From Streptomyces sp. NBC_01723 (lineage in GTDB: Bacteria; Actinomycetota; Actinomycetes; Streptomycetales; Streptomycetaceae), in the NCBI RefSeq assembly GCF_036246005.1, contig NZ_CP109171.1:7614001-7678000 (forward strand): a DNA stretch of 64,000 nt, in the 5' to 3' direction. Positions 52,739-60,827 of this stretch are shown piece by piece (positions within the stretch are counted from its first letter, which is position 1; every line of letters begins with the position of its first letter). A program made the translations under genes and the position numbers. Below the pieces are notes generated by a model. The model searched no databases and was not told where the DNA came from. It saw nothing but the letters and a program-made list of their open reading frames with translations.

Positions 52739-53448
52739 GCGGCGTCGTCGTCACCAACCCCCCGAAGGCAAACGCCGCCGACGTCGCGGCGCTCGCCGGG
52801 TACGGAGTGGCCACGGTCAGCGAGGCGATGGGCCGCACCGGACTGCTCGGGCCGGAACTGCGCCCGGTCCAGCAGGGCGTACGGATCGCCGGCACCGCCG
52901 TCACCGTCCTCGGCTGGCCCGGCGACAACCTGATGATCCACGCCGCCGTCGAGCAGTGCGGCGAGGGCGACGTCCTGGTCGTCACCACCACCTCCCCTTC
53001 CACCGACGGCATGTTCGGCGAACTGTTCGCCACCGCCCTCCAACGGCGCGGCGTACGCGGCCTGGTGATCAACGCCGGGATCCGCGACACCCAGGAGCTG
53101 CGGGAGATGGGCTTCGCCGCATGGTCCCGCGCGGTCAGTGCCCAGGGCACGGTCAAGGCCACCGGGGGCTCCGTCAACGTCCCGGTCGCCGTCGACGGCC
53201 AGGTCGTCCGCCCCGGCGACGTGATCGTGGCCGACGACGACGGCGTGGTGGTCGTCCCCCGCGAACGGGCCCGGCGGACCGCCGAGGCGTCCGAGGCCCG
53301 CGAGGCGAAGGAGGCCGGTGCCCGCGCCGCCTTCCTCGAAGGCCAACTGGGCCTGGACCGCTACGGACTGCGTGCGAAACTCGCGCAACTCGGCGTGACC
53401 TACCAGTCGTACGAGGAGTACACGTCCGCCGCCGGGGAGCCGTCATGA
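52735..53448 (+). CDS. galC: 4-carboxy-4-hydroxy-2-oxoadipate aldolase (GalC/RraA family)
   Basis: 237 residues of the RraA/HMG-CHA aldolase fold. Key stretch GELFATALQRRGVRGLVINAGIRDTQELREMGF contains the Arg-Asp (IRD) that binds metal and pyruvate. These class-II aldolases split 4-carboxy-4-hydroxy-2-oxoadipate to pyruvate and oxaloacetate. The ATG overlaps the galB stop (ATGA), and its stop overlaps the galD start likewise. Confidence 0.87.
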   Translation: MSGVVVTNPPKANAADVAALAGYGVATVSEAMGRTGLLGPELRPVQQGVRIAGTAVTVLGWPGDNLMIHAAVEQCGEGDVLVVTTTSPSTDGMFGELFATALQRRGVRGLVINAGIRDTQELREMGFAAWSRAVSAQGTVKATGGSVNVPVAVDGQVVRPGDVIVADDDGVVVVPRERARRTAEASEAREAKEAGARAAFLEGQLGLDRYGLRAKLAQLGVTYQSYEEYTSAAGEPS

Positions 53449-54557
53449 GCGCCCCCGAGGCGGTGCGCTGCACACTGATGCGCGGCGGCACCTCCAAAGG
53501 CGCCTACTTCCTCGCCGACGACCTGCCCGCAGAACCCGCCGCCCGCGACGCCCTGCTGCTGCGGGTCATGGGCAGCCCCGACCCGCGCCAGATCGACGGG
53601 CTCGGCGGCGCCCACCCGCTGACCAGCAAGGTCGCCGTGGTCTCCGGCTCGGCCGACCCGGACGCCGACGTCGACTACCTGTTCCTCCAGGTCGCCGTGG
53701 ACGCGCCCGAGGTCACCGACCGGCAGAACTGCGGCAACATCCTCGCCGGGGTGGGCCCGTTCGCCGTGGAGCGCGGACTCGTCCCGGCCGGGGACACCGA
53801 GACGTCCGTACGCATCCGGATGCTCAACACCGGTGAACTCGCCGTCGCGACCTTCCCGACCCCGGGCGGGCGGGTCGACCCCACCGGCACCGCGGCGATA
53901 TCCGGGGTGCCCGGGACCGCCGCCGCGGTCGTCATCGAGTTCCCGCAGGGCACCGGCCCGCTGCTGCCCACGGGCAACGTCCGGGACACCGTCGCCGGCA
54001 CCGAGGTGACCTGCGTCGACAACGGCATGCCGGTCGTGCTGATCCCGGCCGCCGCGCTCGGGGTCGGCGGCCACGAGACGCCCGCGGAACTGGAGGGGGA
54101 CGCGGTGCTCGCCGGCCGCCTGCGCGAGATACGGTCGGCCGCCGGGCGCCTGATGGGCCTCGGCGACGTCGAGGGCACCACCGTGCCCAAGCTCACCCTG
54201 CTGGCCCCGCCCCGGGACGGCGGCGCGGTAGCCACGCGCACCTTCATCCCCGTGCGCTGCCACACCTCCATCGGCGTCCTCGGCGCGGCGAGCGTCGCCG
54301 CGGGCCTGCGGCTGCCCGGCGGGGTGGGGGAGGGGATCGCACGACTCCCCGAATCCGGCGACCGAGTGCGGGTGGAACACCCCACCGGCTTCCTGGAGGT
54401 CGACGTCCAGGTCGACCCCGGTCCCCCCGTGGTCCGGCGTACCGCCGTCGTACGGACCGCGCGCAAGATCTTCGACGGCACCGTCTTCCCCCGGTCCGCG
54501 GCGGCGCCGATCCCCGCCCAACGCCCTGGAGGGCCCATTGACTCCGCCGCTTCGTGA
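53445..54557 (+). CDS. galD: 4-oxalomesaconate tautomerase (GalD/PrpF family)
   Basis: 370 residues of the PrpF/DUF453 (diaminopimelate epimerase-like) fold: CTLMRGGTSKGAYFLADDLP opening, QNCGNILAGVGPFA in the N-half and a symmetric second half (VRCHTSIGVLGAASVAAG). The RGGTSKG-type opening is shared with GalD and methylaconitate isomerases. It should interconvert oxalomesaconate tautomers before hydration. The stop TGA overlaps a GTG that could start the residual dioxygenase domain. Confidence 0.85.
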   Translation: MSAPEAVRCTLMRGGTSKGAYFLADDLPAEPAARDALLLRVMGSPDPRQIDGLGGAHPLTSKVAVVSGSADPDADVDYLFLQVAVDAPEVTDRQNCGNILAGVGPFAVERGLVPAGDTETSVRIRMLNTGELAVATFPTPGGRVDPTGTAAISGVPGTAAAVVIEFPQGTGPLLPTGNVRDTVAGTEVTCVDNGMPVVLIPAAALGVGGHETPAELEGDAVLAGRLREIRSAAGRLMGLGDVEGTTVPKLTLLAPPRDGGAVATRTFIPVRCHTSIGVLGAASVAAGLRLPGGVGEGIARLPESGDRVRVEHPTGFLEVDVQVDPGPPVVRRTAVVRTARKIFDGTVFPRSAAAPIPAQRPGGPIDSAAS

Positions 54558-55141
54558 CATCGCCCACGTCGGCCACGCCCAGCTGTTCACGGGGCGTGGG
54601 CGTACGGCGGCTCGACCACGTCAACTTCCTCGCCGCCGACGTCCTCGCCAGCGCCGAGTTCCAGGAACAGCTCCTCGGCGCCCGGCCCACCGAGCAGATC
54701 CGTCTCGACTCCGGGCGGATCGCCGCCCGCCGGCTGACCTACACCGACAAGTCGTACGACGTCGTCCACACCGAGGACTGGTCCGGCTCCTCCGGGCGCC
54801 TGCACCACATCGCCTTCGCGGCCGACACCCGCGAGGACATCCTGCGCGCCGCAGACCTCGCCATCGACACCGGTGTGTTCATCGAGACGGGGCCGCACAA
54901 GCACGCCGTCCAGCAGACGTTCTTCCTGTACGTCTACGAGCCCGGCGGCAACCGCATCGAGCTGTGCAACCCGCTCACGCGGCTGGTGCTGGCGCCCGAC
55001 TGGCCGCTCGTCACCTGGACCGAGGCCGAGCGCGCCAAGGGGCAGGCGTGGGGCCTGCGGACCATCGCGTCCTTCCACATATCGCGGCCCTGCGCACGTC
55101 ACGGCACGAGGCTGCCGCGAGTCGCGGTGACAAGGATCTGA
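54538..55141 (+). pseudogene. Type-I extradiol (catechol 2,3-dioxygenase-like) gene with most of its N-domain deleted
   Basis: The first 17-18 codons from the TTG at 54538 (MTPPLRDIAHVGHAQLFT) read like the true start of a catechol 2,3-dioxygenase. The frame then breaks near 54594 and the match resumes in another frame as GVGVRRLDHVNFLAADVL, the start of the C-terminal catalytic domain. About 125 residues of the N-domain are missing. The C-domain keeps all three iron ligands: His in LDHVNF, His in LHHIAF and Glu in NRIELCN. It could still be translated from GTG 54554 by GTGA coupling with galD (195 residues), but a lone C-domain lacks the normal two-domain fold. Probably inactive. Confidence 0.72.
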
Positions 55142-55374
55142 TCGCCGCGCACTGAACGCCCGCGGCCGGGGGCTTGGTGCGGGTGCGGGTGCTCCTGCGC
55201 GGGCGGTGTGTCCCGGTAGGGCGGTGCCCCGCGCCGTACCCGCCGGGGGACCAGAGGAGGCGTAGCGCGACCTGGACGGCGGGTCCCACTGGCGGCGGCC
55301 GCCCCCGGTGCGTGCCCGGAGCCGGAATCCGTGCCGAGGCCCGTCGACGGTCGACCCGGCCGACCGCCGTCGCC

Positions 55375-56370
55375 CTATCGCCCCCGGCGTGACAGCCACG
55401 CGGCCGTCAGGGCACCGGAGATGTTGTGCCAGACGGAGAAGACCGCCGCGGGGAGGGCCGCCAGGGGGCTGAAGTGGGCCGTGGCCAGGGATGCCGCGAG
55501 GCCGGAGTTCTGCATGCCCACCTCGAAGGCCATCGCCCGGCTGGCGGGCTCACCGAGGCGGCCGAGGCGGCCCGCTCCGTAACCGAGCGCCAGGCCGAGG
55601 CCGTTGTGCAGGACCACCGCGACGAACACCAGCCCGGCGGCCGACTTGATGGCGTCCGCGCTGCCCGCCACGACCACCGCGACGATCACGGCGATCGTCA
55701 GCGCCGACAGCCAGGGCAGCGCCGGCAGCGCCCGCTGCACGTACCGCCCCGCGAGCAGCCGCACGACGACGCCCGCGAGGACCGGCAGCAGGACCGTCTT
55801 GAGGATGTCGGTGACCATGGACCCGGCGTCCACCGGAAGGTACTCGCCGGCCAGCAGCAGCGTCAGCGGCGGGGTGACCAGCGGCGCGACCAGCGTCGAG
55901 ACGGTGGCGACGGAGACGGAGAGGGCGACGTCACCGCGAGCGAGGTACGTCACCACGTTGGAGGCCGTGCCGCTGGGCGCGCAGCCGACCAGGATCACGC
56001 CGGCCGCGAGCTGCGGGGGGAGGTCGAGCAGGTGGGCCACGGCCCAGCCGAGCCCGGGCATGATGACGTAGTGCGCGACCAGCCCCAGCGCCACCGCCCA
56101 GGGACGCTTGGCGACCCCGTGGAAGTCCTCCGGGGTCATGGTGATGCCCATGCAGAACATCACGACGCCCAGCAGGTACGGCACGGCCTCGCTCCACCCG
56201 GTGAAACCTCCGGGGAGCAGCAGGCCGAGCGCGCCGGCCACGAGGACGAGGATCGGGAAGACGGTCACGGCCCGCCGCGCGGAGCGGTCGGCGGTGACGT
56301 CGGTACTGGCCTGTTCGGGTCGTTCGGTTCGCACCGTGCGAGGTAACGCCTGGTCGGGCACATGACGCAA
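55375..56370 (-). CDS. BASS-family bile acid:sodium symporter-like transporter
   Basis: 331 residues with nine or ten hydrophobic segments; motifs GVVMFCMGITMTPEDFHGV and VGCAPSGTASNVVTYLARGDVALSVSVATVS (the crossover region), and FEVGMQNSGLAASLA (second). Family members import organic anions (bile acids, pantoate, 2-keto acids) with Na+. The first 30 residues are charged and the true start may be an internal GTG near 56338. No recognisable terminator follows in the 230-base gap before the dioxygenase remnant, which holds no gene I can support. Confidence 0.85.
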   Translation of the reverse strand: MRHVPDQALPRTVRTERPEQASTDVTADRSARRAVTVFPILVLVAGALGLLLPGGFTGWSEAVPYLLGVVMFCMGITMTPEDFHGVAKRPWAVALGLVAHYVIMPGLGWAVAHLLDLPPQLAAGVILVGCAPSGTASNVVTYLARGDVALSVSVATVSTLVAPLVTPPLTLLLAGEYLPVDAGSMVTDILKTVLLPVLAGVVVRLLAGRYVQRALPALPWLSALTIAVIVAVVVAGSADAIKSAAGLVFVAVVLHNGLGLALGYGAGRLGRLGEPASRAMAFEVGMQNSGLAASLATAHFSPLAALPAAVFSVWHNISGALTAAWLSRRGR

Positions 56371-56482
56371 AACCGTCTCGCGATGTGATCATCGGTACGG
56401 TCCGGCGCGAACCGACGGTGTTGCCTTCCCCGGATGAGGTAGGGTTGACCAGCGCGATCACGGGAATCCGCGGATCGCGCAC

Positions 56483-56556
<74 letters not shown>

Positions 56557-56573
56557 CTGGAGACAGTCGCGGG

Positions 56574-56938
56574 TCAGGGCCGGTTTCGGAGGTTTCCGAA
56601 ACCGGCCCTCATTCTTGGAGACCGGTTGGGGACCGGCGCCCTTGACCGGGGTCGGCGGGTCACGACGATCGGGCTCGGCAGCGAGCGAGGTGTGCGGAGT
56701 CCGCCGAGGTGTGCGGACAGGGCCGTCCCTGCAGCCGTCATCTTGTGTGCGTCGGGATGTGGGTAGCGCTGGGTGGTGGCCAGCAAGCCGTGGCCGGCGA
56801 TCCGGCGGAGGACGTGTACCTGGACTCCGGCATCGGCGAACCAGGTCAACACTCCGGTGTGCCGGACCCGACGCCCGCCGTGCGGACGGCGCTTCCCGGG
56901 GCGCCGGCCGCCCTGTTCGTCGGCTCGCCCGTCACGTC
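56574..56938 (-). pseudogene. C-terminal remnant of a tyrosine recombinase (integrase)
   Basis: Read leftward, the frame gives GKRRPHGGRRVRHTGVLTW, then FADAGVQVHVLRRIAGHG and TTQRYPHPDAHK. This is the catalytic end of a phage/ICE tyrosine recombinase: a distorted HxLRHT box, GHG and the nucleophile Tyr in TTQRY. The N-terminal two-thirds are absent; the fragment meets the end of the FadR-type gene at about 56938. The canonical H-D-L-R-H-T is disturbed (HGGRRVRHT) and the tail runs through the tRNA terminator. Clearly non-functional, it marks an old integration at tRNA-Pro. Confidence 0.75.
56576..56609 (+). terminator. Hairpin terminator of tRNA-Pro copy 3
   Basis: A perfect 15-bp stem (56576-56590 with 56595-56609) with loop GGTT, followed by C/T-rich bases, 19 bases after the tRNA. 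Confidence 0.87.
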
Positions 56939-57668
56939 AGACGGCCTCGCCCGGGGTGCCGCGCGGCAGTCCGGGCGACTGGGCGATCTCCTGTTCGGCG
57001 GCATCGATCAGAGCCAGGACGGCATCCGACGCGGCCGCGGGGTCGCGGGCCTCGACGGCCTGCACCACCGCGCGGTGACCCGGCAATGAGCCTTCCACCG
57101 CGCCGGGGGTCTGCGTGCTGATGAGAAAACTGTGTTCCAGTGCGATCTCGACAGCGCGGCCCAGCGAGCCGAGGAGACGGTTGCCGCCGGCGTCGAGCAG
57201 GGCCCGGTGGAAGGCGATGTCCGCCTCGACGTACCCGCGGCGGCCGGGAGCCGCCGCCGCTGCCTCCATGGACGCCAGGGACTCGTACAGCACGCGTACG
57301 TCGTCGGGGCCCGCCCGGTCGGCGGCGAGCCGGGCGGCCTCCGGCTCGACGATCCGACGCAGTTCACCCGTGTCGCGCAGGAGAGCTGTGGCGTCCCCGG
57401 CTTGTTTCCAGCGCAGCACGTCACGGTCCAGGTGGTTCCAGTGCTCCGGCGGCAGCACGCGCGTGCCGGTGCGCGGACGCACGCTCAGCATGCCCTTGGC
57501 GACCAGTGCTTTCACCGCCTCCCGCAACACCCCTCGGCTGACGCCGATATCGGCCGCGAGCGCGTCCTCGACAGGCAGCGGATCCCCCGGCTCCCACGCG
57601 CCCTCCACGATGTGCCGTCCGAGTTCGTCGACCACGCGCTGCTGCGTGGTCAGGAAATGCCCCGCCAT
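56937..57668 (-). CDS. GntR-family regulator (FadR/FCD subfamily)
   Basis: 243 residues: winged helix (VVDELGRHIVEGAWEPGDPLPVEDALAADIGVSRGVLREAVKALVAKGML) and an FCD domain with metal-site histidines (ADIAFHRALLDAGGN, LPGHRAVVQAVEARDP). It is divergent from the IlvD/EDD dehydratase gene, with a perfect inverted repeat between, so it probably controls the sugar-acid genes in response to a sugar-acid ligand. ATG 57668 follows GGGAGG; the upstream ATG at 57695 overlaps the operator. Confidence 0.9.
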   Translation of the reverse strand: MAGHFLTTQQRVVDELGRHIVEGAWEPGDPLPVEDALAADIGVSRGVLREAVKALVAKGMLSVRPRTGTRVLPPEHWNHLDRDVLRWKQAGDATALLRDTGELRRIVEPEAARLAADRAGPDDVRVLYESLASMEAAAAAPGRRGYVEADIAFHRALLDAGGNRLLGSLGRAVEIALEHSFLISTQTPGAVEGSLPGHRAVVQAVEARDPAAASDAVLALIDAAEQEIAQSPGLPRGTPGEAV

Positions 57669-57697
57669 CTCCGCCTCCCCCTGGACGCCATTCATCG

Positions 57698-57712
57698 AAT
57701 CATTTAATGATT
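57698..57712. promoter_or_regulatory. Palindromic GntR/FadR-type operator
   Basis: AATCAT-TTA-ATGATT, a perfect six-base inverted repeat with a three-base centre, in the A/T-richest part of the gap between the divergent FadR-type regulator and the dehydratase gene. Form and position fit an FCD-family operator controlling both. Confidence 0.7.
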
Positions 57713-57795
57713 GCGTGACAGGGTACGGCCTACGGGCCTCCGCCCGACAACGCCCCTCGCGAAGCGGACGACGCCAGAGCCACGGGAGTGCCTGA

Positions 57796-59532
57796 ATGAC
57801 GGATGGTCAGCAGACAAGTCGCCGCAGCCAGGCATGGTTCGGCGCACGGGGCCGGAGCGGGATGCTGTACCGCTCCTGGATGCGCAACCAGGGCTTCGGA
57901 CACGAGGTGTTCGACGGGCGGCCGGTCATCGGTATCGCGACCAGTGCCTCCGAACTGGCCCCGTGCAACGCCCATCTGACGCGCGTCGCCGAAGCCGTCA
58001 AGCGCGGCGTGTGGCAGGCGGGCGGCCTGCCGCTGCAGTTTCCCACCATGGCCACCGGCGAGACGCTGATGCGTCCCACCGCCATGCTGTACCGCAACCT
58101 GATGGCCATGGAGGTCGAGGAGCTGATCCGGGCCAACCCGCTCGACGGTGTCGTGCTGCTGTCCGGCTGCGACAAGACGACACCCGCCATGCTCATGGGC
58201 GCGGCCAGCGTCGACCTGCCCGCGGTCATGGTCACCGGCGGGCCGATGCTCAACGGCAAGTACCGGGGCCAGGACGTGGGATCCGGCACCCACGTCTGGA
58301 AGTTCGAGGAAGACCTCAAGACCGGCCGGATGACCGAGGAGGAGTGCTTCTTCGCGGAAGGCTGCATGGCCCGCTCCAACGGGCACTGCATGACGATGGG
58401 GACCGCCTCGACGATGGCCTGCGTGGCCGAGGCGCTCGGCATGCAGCTGCCGGGCTCGGCGGCCTGGCCCGCGGTCGACTCCCGCCGGATGGAGACCGCG
58501 CAGGCGGCCGGGCAGCGCATCGTGGGGATGGTGGAGGAGGAGCTGCGCCCCTCGCGGATCCTGACCCGGGAGGCGTTCGAGAACGCCGTCCGGGTCAACG
58601 CGGCCATCGGCGGCTCCACGAACGCCATCATCCACCTCGCCGCCCTCGCGGGCCGCGTCGGCGTCGAGTTGAGCCTGTCGGACTTCGACGATCTGGCCCG
58701 TGCGGTGCCGACGCTGGTCAACCTGATGCCCAGCGGTACGTACCTCATGGAGGACTTCTGCTACGCGGGCGGCCTCCCGGCCGTCCTGGCCGAGCTGCTC
58801 GGCGGCGACCTGCTGCACGGCGACCAGATCACAGTCACCGGACGCACCGTCGCCGAGAACACCGAGCACGCCGAACGCGTCGACTCCGACGTCATCACCC
58901 GCCTCGACGCCCCCTTCCAGCCGGCCGGCACCGGAATCGCGGTCCTGCGCGGCAACCTCTGTCCCGACGGGGCCGTGATCAAGCAGTCCGCCGCGTCACC
59001 GCACCTGCTCGTCCACCGCGGCCCCGCGCGCGTCTTCGACTCCCCGGAGGCCTACCACGAGGTGGCCGACGACCCGGATCTCGACATCGACGAGAACTCC
59101 GTCATCGTCATCCGCAACGCCGGTCCCAAGGGCTACCCCGGCATGCCCGAGGTCTCCAACGTCCCACTCCCCGCCAAGCTGCTGAAGGCCGGCGTCACCG
59201 ACATGGTGCGGGTCTGCGACGGCCGGATGAGCGGCACCGGGTACGGGACGGTGGTCCTGCACGTGGCGCCCGAGGCCGCCGTCGGCGGACCTCTCGCCCT
59301 GGTGCGCGACGGAGACCCCGTCGTCCTCGACGTTCCGAACCGCACCCTGCGCCTCGACGTGGACGACGTCGAGCTGACCCGGCGCCGGCAAGGGTGGAGG
59401 TCACCCGCCGAGCGGTACGACAGCGGCTACACCTGGCTGTACACGCAGAACGTGGAACAGGCCGACCGCGGAGCCGACTTCGGGTTCCTGCGCGGCAGCC
59501 GTGGACACGAGGTCCCTCGCGACTCCCACTGA
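57796..59532 (+). CDS. IlvD/EDD-family sugar-acid dehydratase
   Basis: 578 residues. The three iron-sulphur cysteines of the IlvD/EDD family are in place: Cys57 (ELAPCN), Cys125 (SGCDKTTPAM) and Cys198 (GHCMTMGTAST). Other blocks: NAAIGGSTNAIIHL and a late GRMSGTGYG. Length and EGCMARSNGHC spacing favour the sugar-acid branch (xylonate, arabinonate or galactonate dehydratase) over dihydroxyacid dehydratase. It dehydrates an aldonate to a 2-keto-3-deoxy acid. ATG 57796. First of two genes, with the FAH-family enzyme 38 bases on. Confidence 0.9.
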   Translation: MTDGQQTSRRSQAWFGARGRSGMLYRSWMRNQGFGHEVFDGRPVIGIATSASELAPCNAHLTRVAEAVKRGVWQAGGLPLQFPTMATGETLMRPTAMLYRNLMAMEVEELIRANPLDGVVLLSGCDKTTPAMLMGAASVDLPAVMVTGGPMLNGKYRGQDVGSGTHVWKFEEDLKTGRMTEEECFFAEGCMARSNGHCMTMGTASTMACVAEALGMQLPGSAAWPAVDSRRMETAQAAGQRIVGMVEEELRPSRILTREAFENAVRVNAAIGGSTNAIIHLAALAGRVGVELSLSDFDDLARAVPTLVNLMPSGTYLMEDFCYAGGLPAVLAELLGGDLLHGDQITVTGRTVAENTEHAERVDSDVITRLDAPFQPAGTGIAVLRGNLCPDGAVIKQSAASPHLLVHRGPARVFDSPEAYHEVADDPDLDIDENSVIVIRNAGPKGYPGMPEVSNVPLPAKLLKAGVTDMVRVCDGRMSGTGYGTVVLHVAPEAAVGGPLALVRDGDPVVLDVPNRTLRLDVDDVELTRRRQGWRSPAERYDSGYTWLYTQNVEQADRGADFGFLRGSRGHEVPRDSH

Positions 59533-59570
59533 GACCGCCCCAGGCCACCCCCCAACCCAGGAGAGCATTG

Positions 59571-60761
59571 ATGGTGGAATCGGATGCATCCCGCGCTCGC
59601 CCGGTCCTCACCAGCGGCTCCGTCCTGCCCGAGGACGCCGACCGCGCAACCCTCGTCGCCCGCGTCCACGCCCCGGAACACGACGGGCCGTGCGTGGCCG
59701 CGGTCCGCGGCGACCGTGTGGTCGACCTGACGGCCGTCGCTCCCACCGTCTCCGACCTCATGGAACGCGAGGACGCGGCGGCAGTCGTCCGCGAGGCCGA
59801 CGGAGGACAAGTCTGGCGCCTGGACGAGTTGCTCGCGGCGCCTACCGGCCGCCGTGACGTTCCCCATCTGCTCGCCCCCGTCGACCTGCAGGTGATCAAG
59901 GCCGCCGGCGTCACTTTCGCCCGGAGCCTGCTGGAACGCGTCATCGAGGAGCGCACGGGCGGCGACCGGGCGCAGGCCGACCGGATGCGGACCCGCGTCG
60001 AGCAGGTGGTGGGCGGCGCGCTCGACGGCATCCGTCCCGGATCACCCGCGGCGGACAAGGTCAAGGAACTGCTCGTAGCCGAAGGACTCTGGTCGCAGTA
60101 CCTGGAGGTCGGCATCGGGCCGGACCCGGAGGTGTTCACCAAGGCGCCGGTCCTGTCCGCGGTCGGTGTCGGCGCCGACATCGGCGTGCTCGGCGCCTCG
60201 GTGTGGAACAACCCCGAGCCAGAGGTCGTCCTCGTCGTGGACTCGCGCGGGCGGGTACGCGGTGCGACGCTCGGCAACGACGTCAATCTCCGCGACATCG
60301 AGGGACGCAGCGCCCTGCTCCTGGCACGCGCGAAGGACAACAACGCGTCGTGCGCGATCGGCCCGTTCGTCCGCCTGTTCGACGAGGGCTTCGTCCTCGA
60401 CACCGTACGCGGGCTCGACGTCGACCTGCGGGTCGACGGCACGGACGGTTACGTACTGCACGGCAACAGCACGATGCGGGGGATCAGCCGCGACGTACTG
60501 GACCTGGTGGCCGCCACGTACGGATCGCACCATCAGTACCCGGACGGGTTCGCGCTGTTCACCGGCACGCTGTTCGCCCCCACCGAAGACCGAAACGCAC
60601 CCGGCATGGGCTTCACGCACGAGTACGGAGACATCGTGCGGATCTCCAGCCCGCGACTCGGCGCTCTGGTCAACACCGTCGTCGCCAGCGAGCAGGCCGC
60701 GCCGTGGACGTTCGGTGTACGAGCGCTGACGCGCAGCCTGGCTCGGCGCGGCGTCCTGTGA
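59571..60761 (+). CDS. Fumarylacetoacetate hydrolase-family enzyme
   Basis: 396 residues. The C-terminal half is the FAH fold (VWNNPEPEVVLVVDSRGRVRGATLGNDVNLRDIEG; metal-binding Glu/Glu/Asp candidates in EPEVV and NDVNLRD). The long N-terminal part resembles FAH-family proteins of sugar-acid clusters, which act on 2-keto-3-deoxy-pentonates as dehydratases or hydrolases. Coupled with the IlvD/EDD enzyme upstream, it could carry out the second step of non-phosphorylative pentose or sugar-acid degradation. The exact reaction is inference. ATG 59571 follows AGGAGAG. Confidence 0.82.
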   Translation: MVESDASRARPVLTSGSVLPEDADRATLVARVHAPEHDGPCVAAVRGDRVVDLTAVAPTVSDLMEREDAAAVVREADGGQVWRLDELLAAPTGRRDVPHLLAPVDLQVIKAAGVTFARSLLERVIEERTGGDRAQADRMRTRVEQVVGGALDGIRPGSPAADKVKELLVAEGLWSQYLEVGIGPDPEVFTKAPVLSAVGVGADIGVLGASVWNNPEPEVVLVVDSRGRVRGATLGNDVNLRDIEGRSALLLARAKDNNASCAIGPFVRLFDEGFVLDTVRGLDVDLRVDGTDGYVLHGNSTMRGISRDVLDLVAATYGSHHQYPDGFALFTGTLFAPTEDRNAPGMGFTHEYGDIVRISSPRLGALVNTVVASEQAAPWTFGVRALTRSLARRGVL

Positions 60762-60827
60762 ACATCGAGGACCCACCAGACCCGGAGCGGCAGACCGACG
60801 GGTTCCGGGCGGCCCGGCTCGCCCGGC

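Noticed and set aside
55142..55374. Small reading frames in the gap after the dioxygenase remnant
   Set aside because: Composition is Arg/Pro/Gly-rich in every frame, with no ribosome site or recognisable motif.
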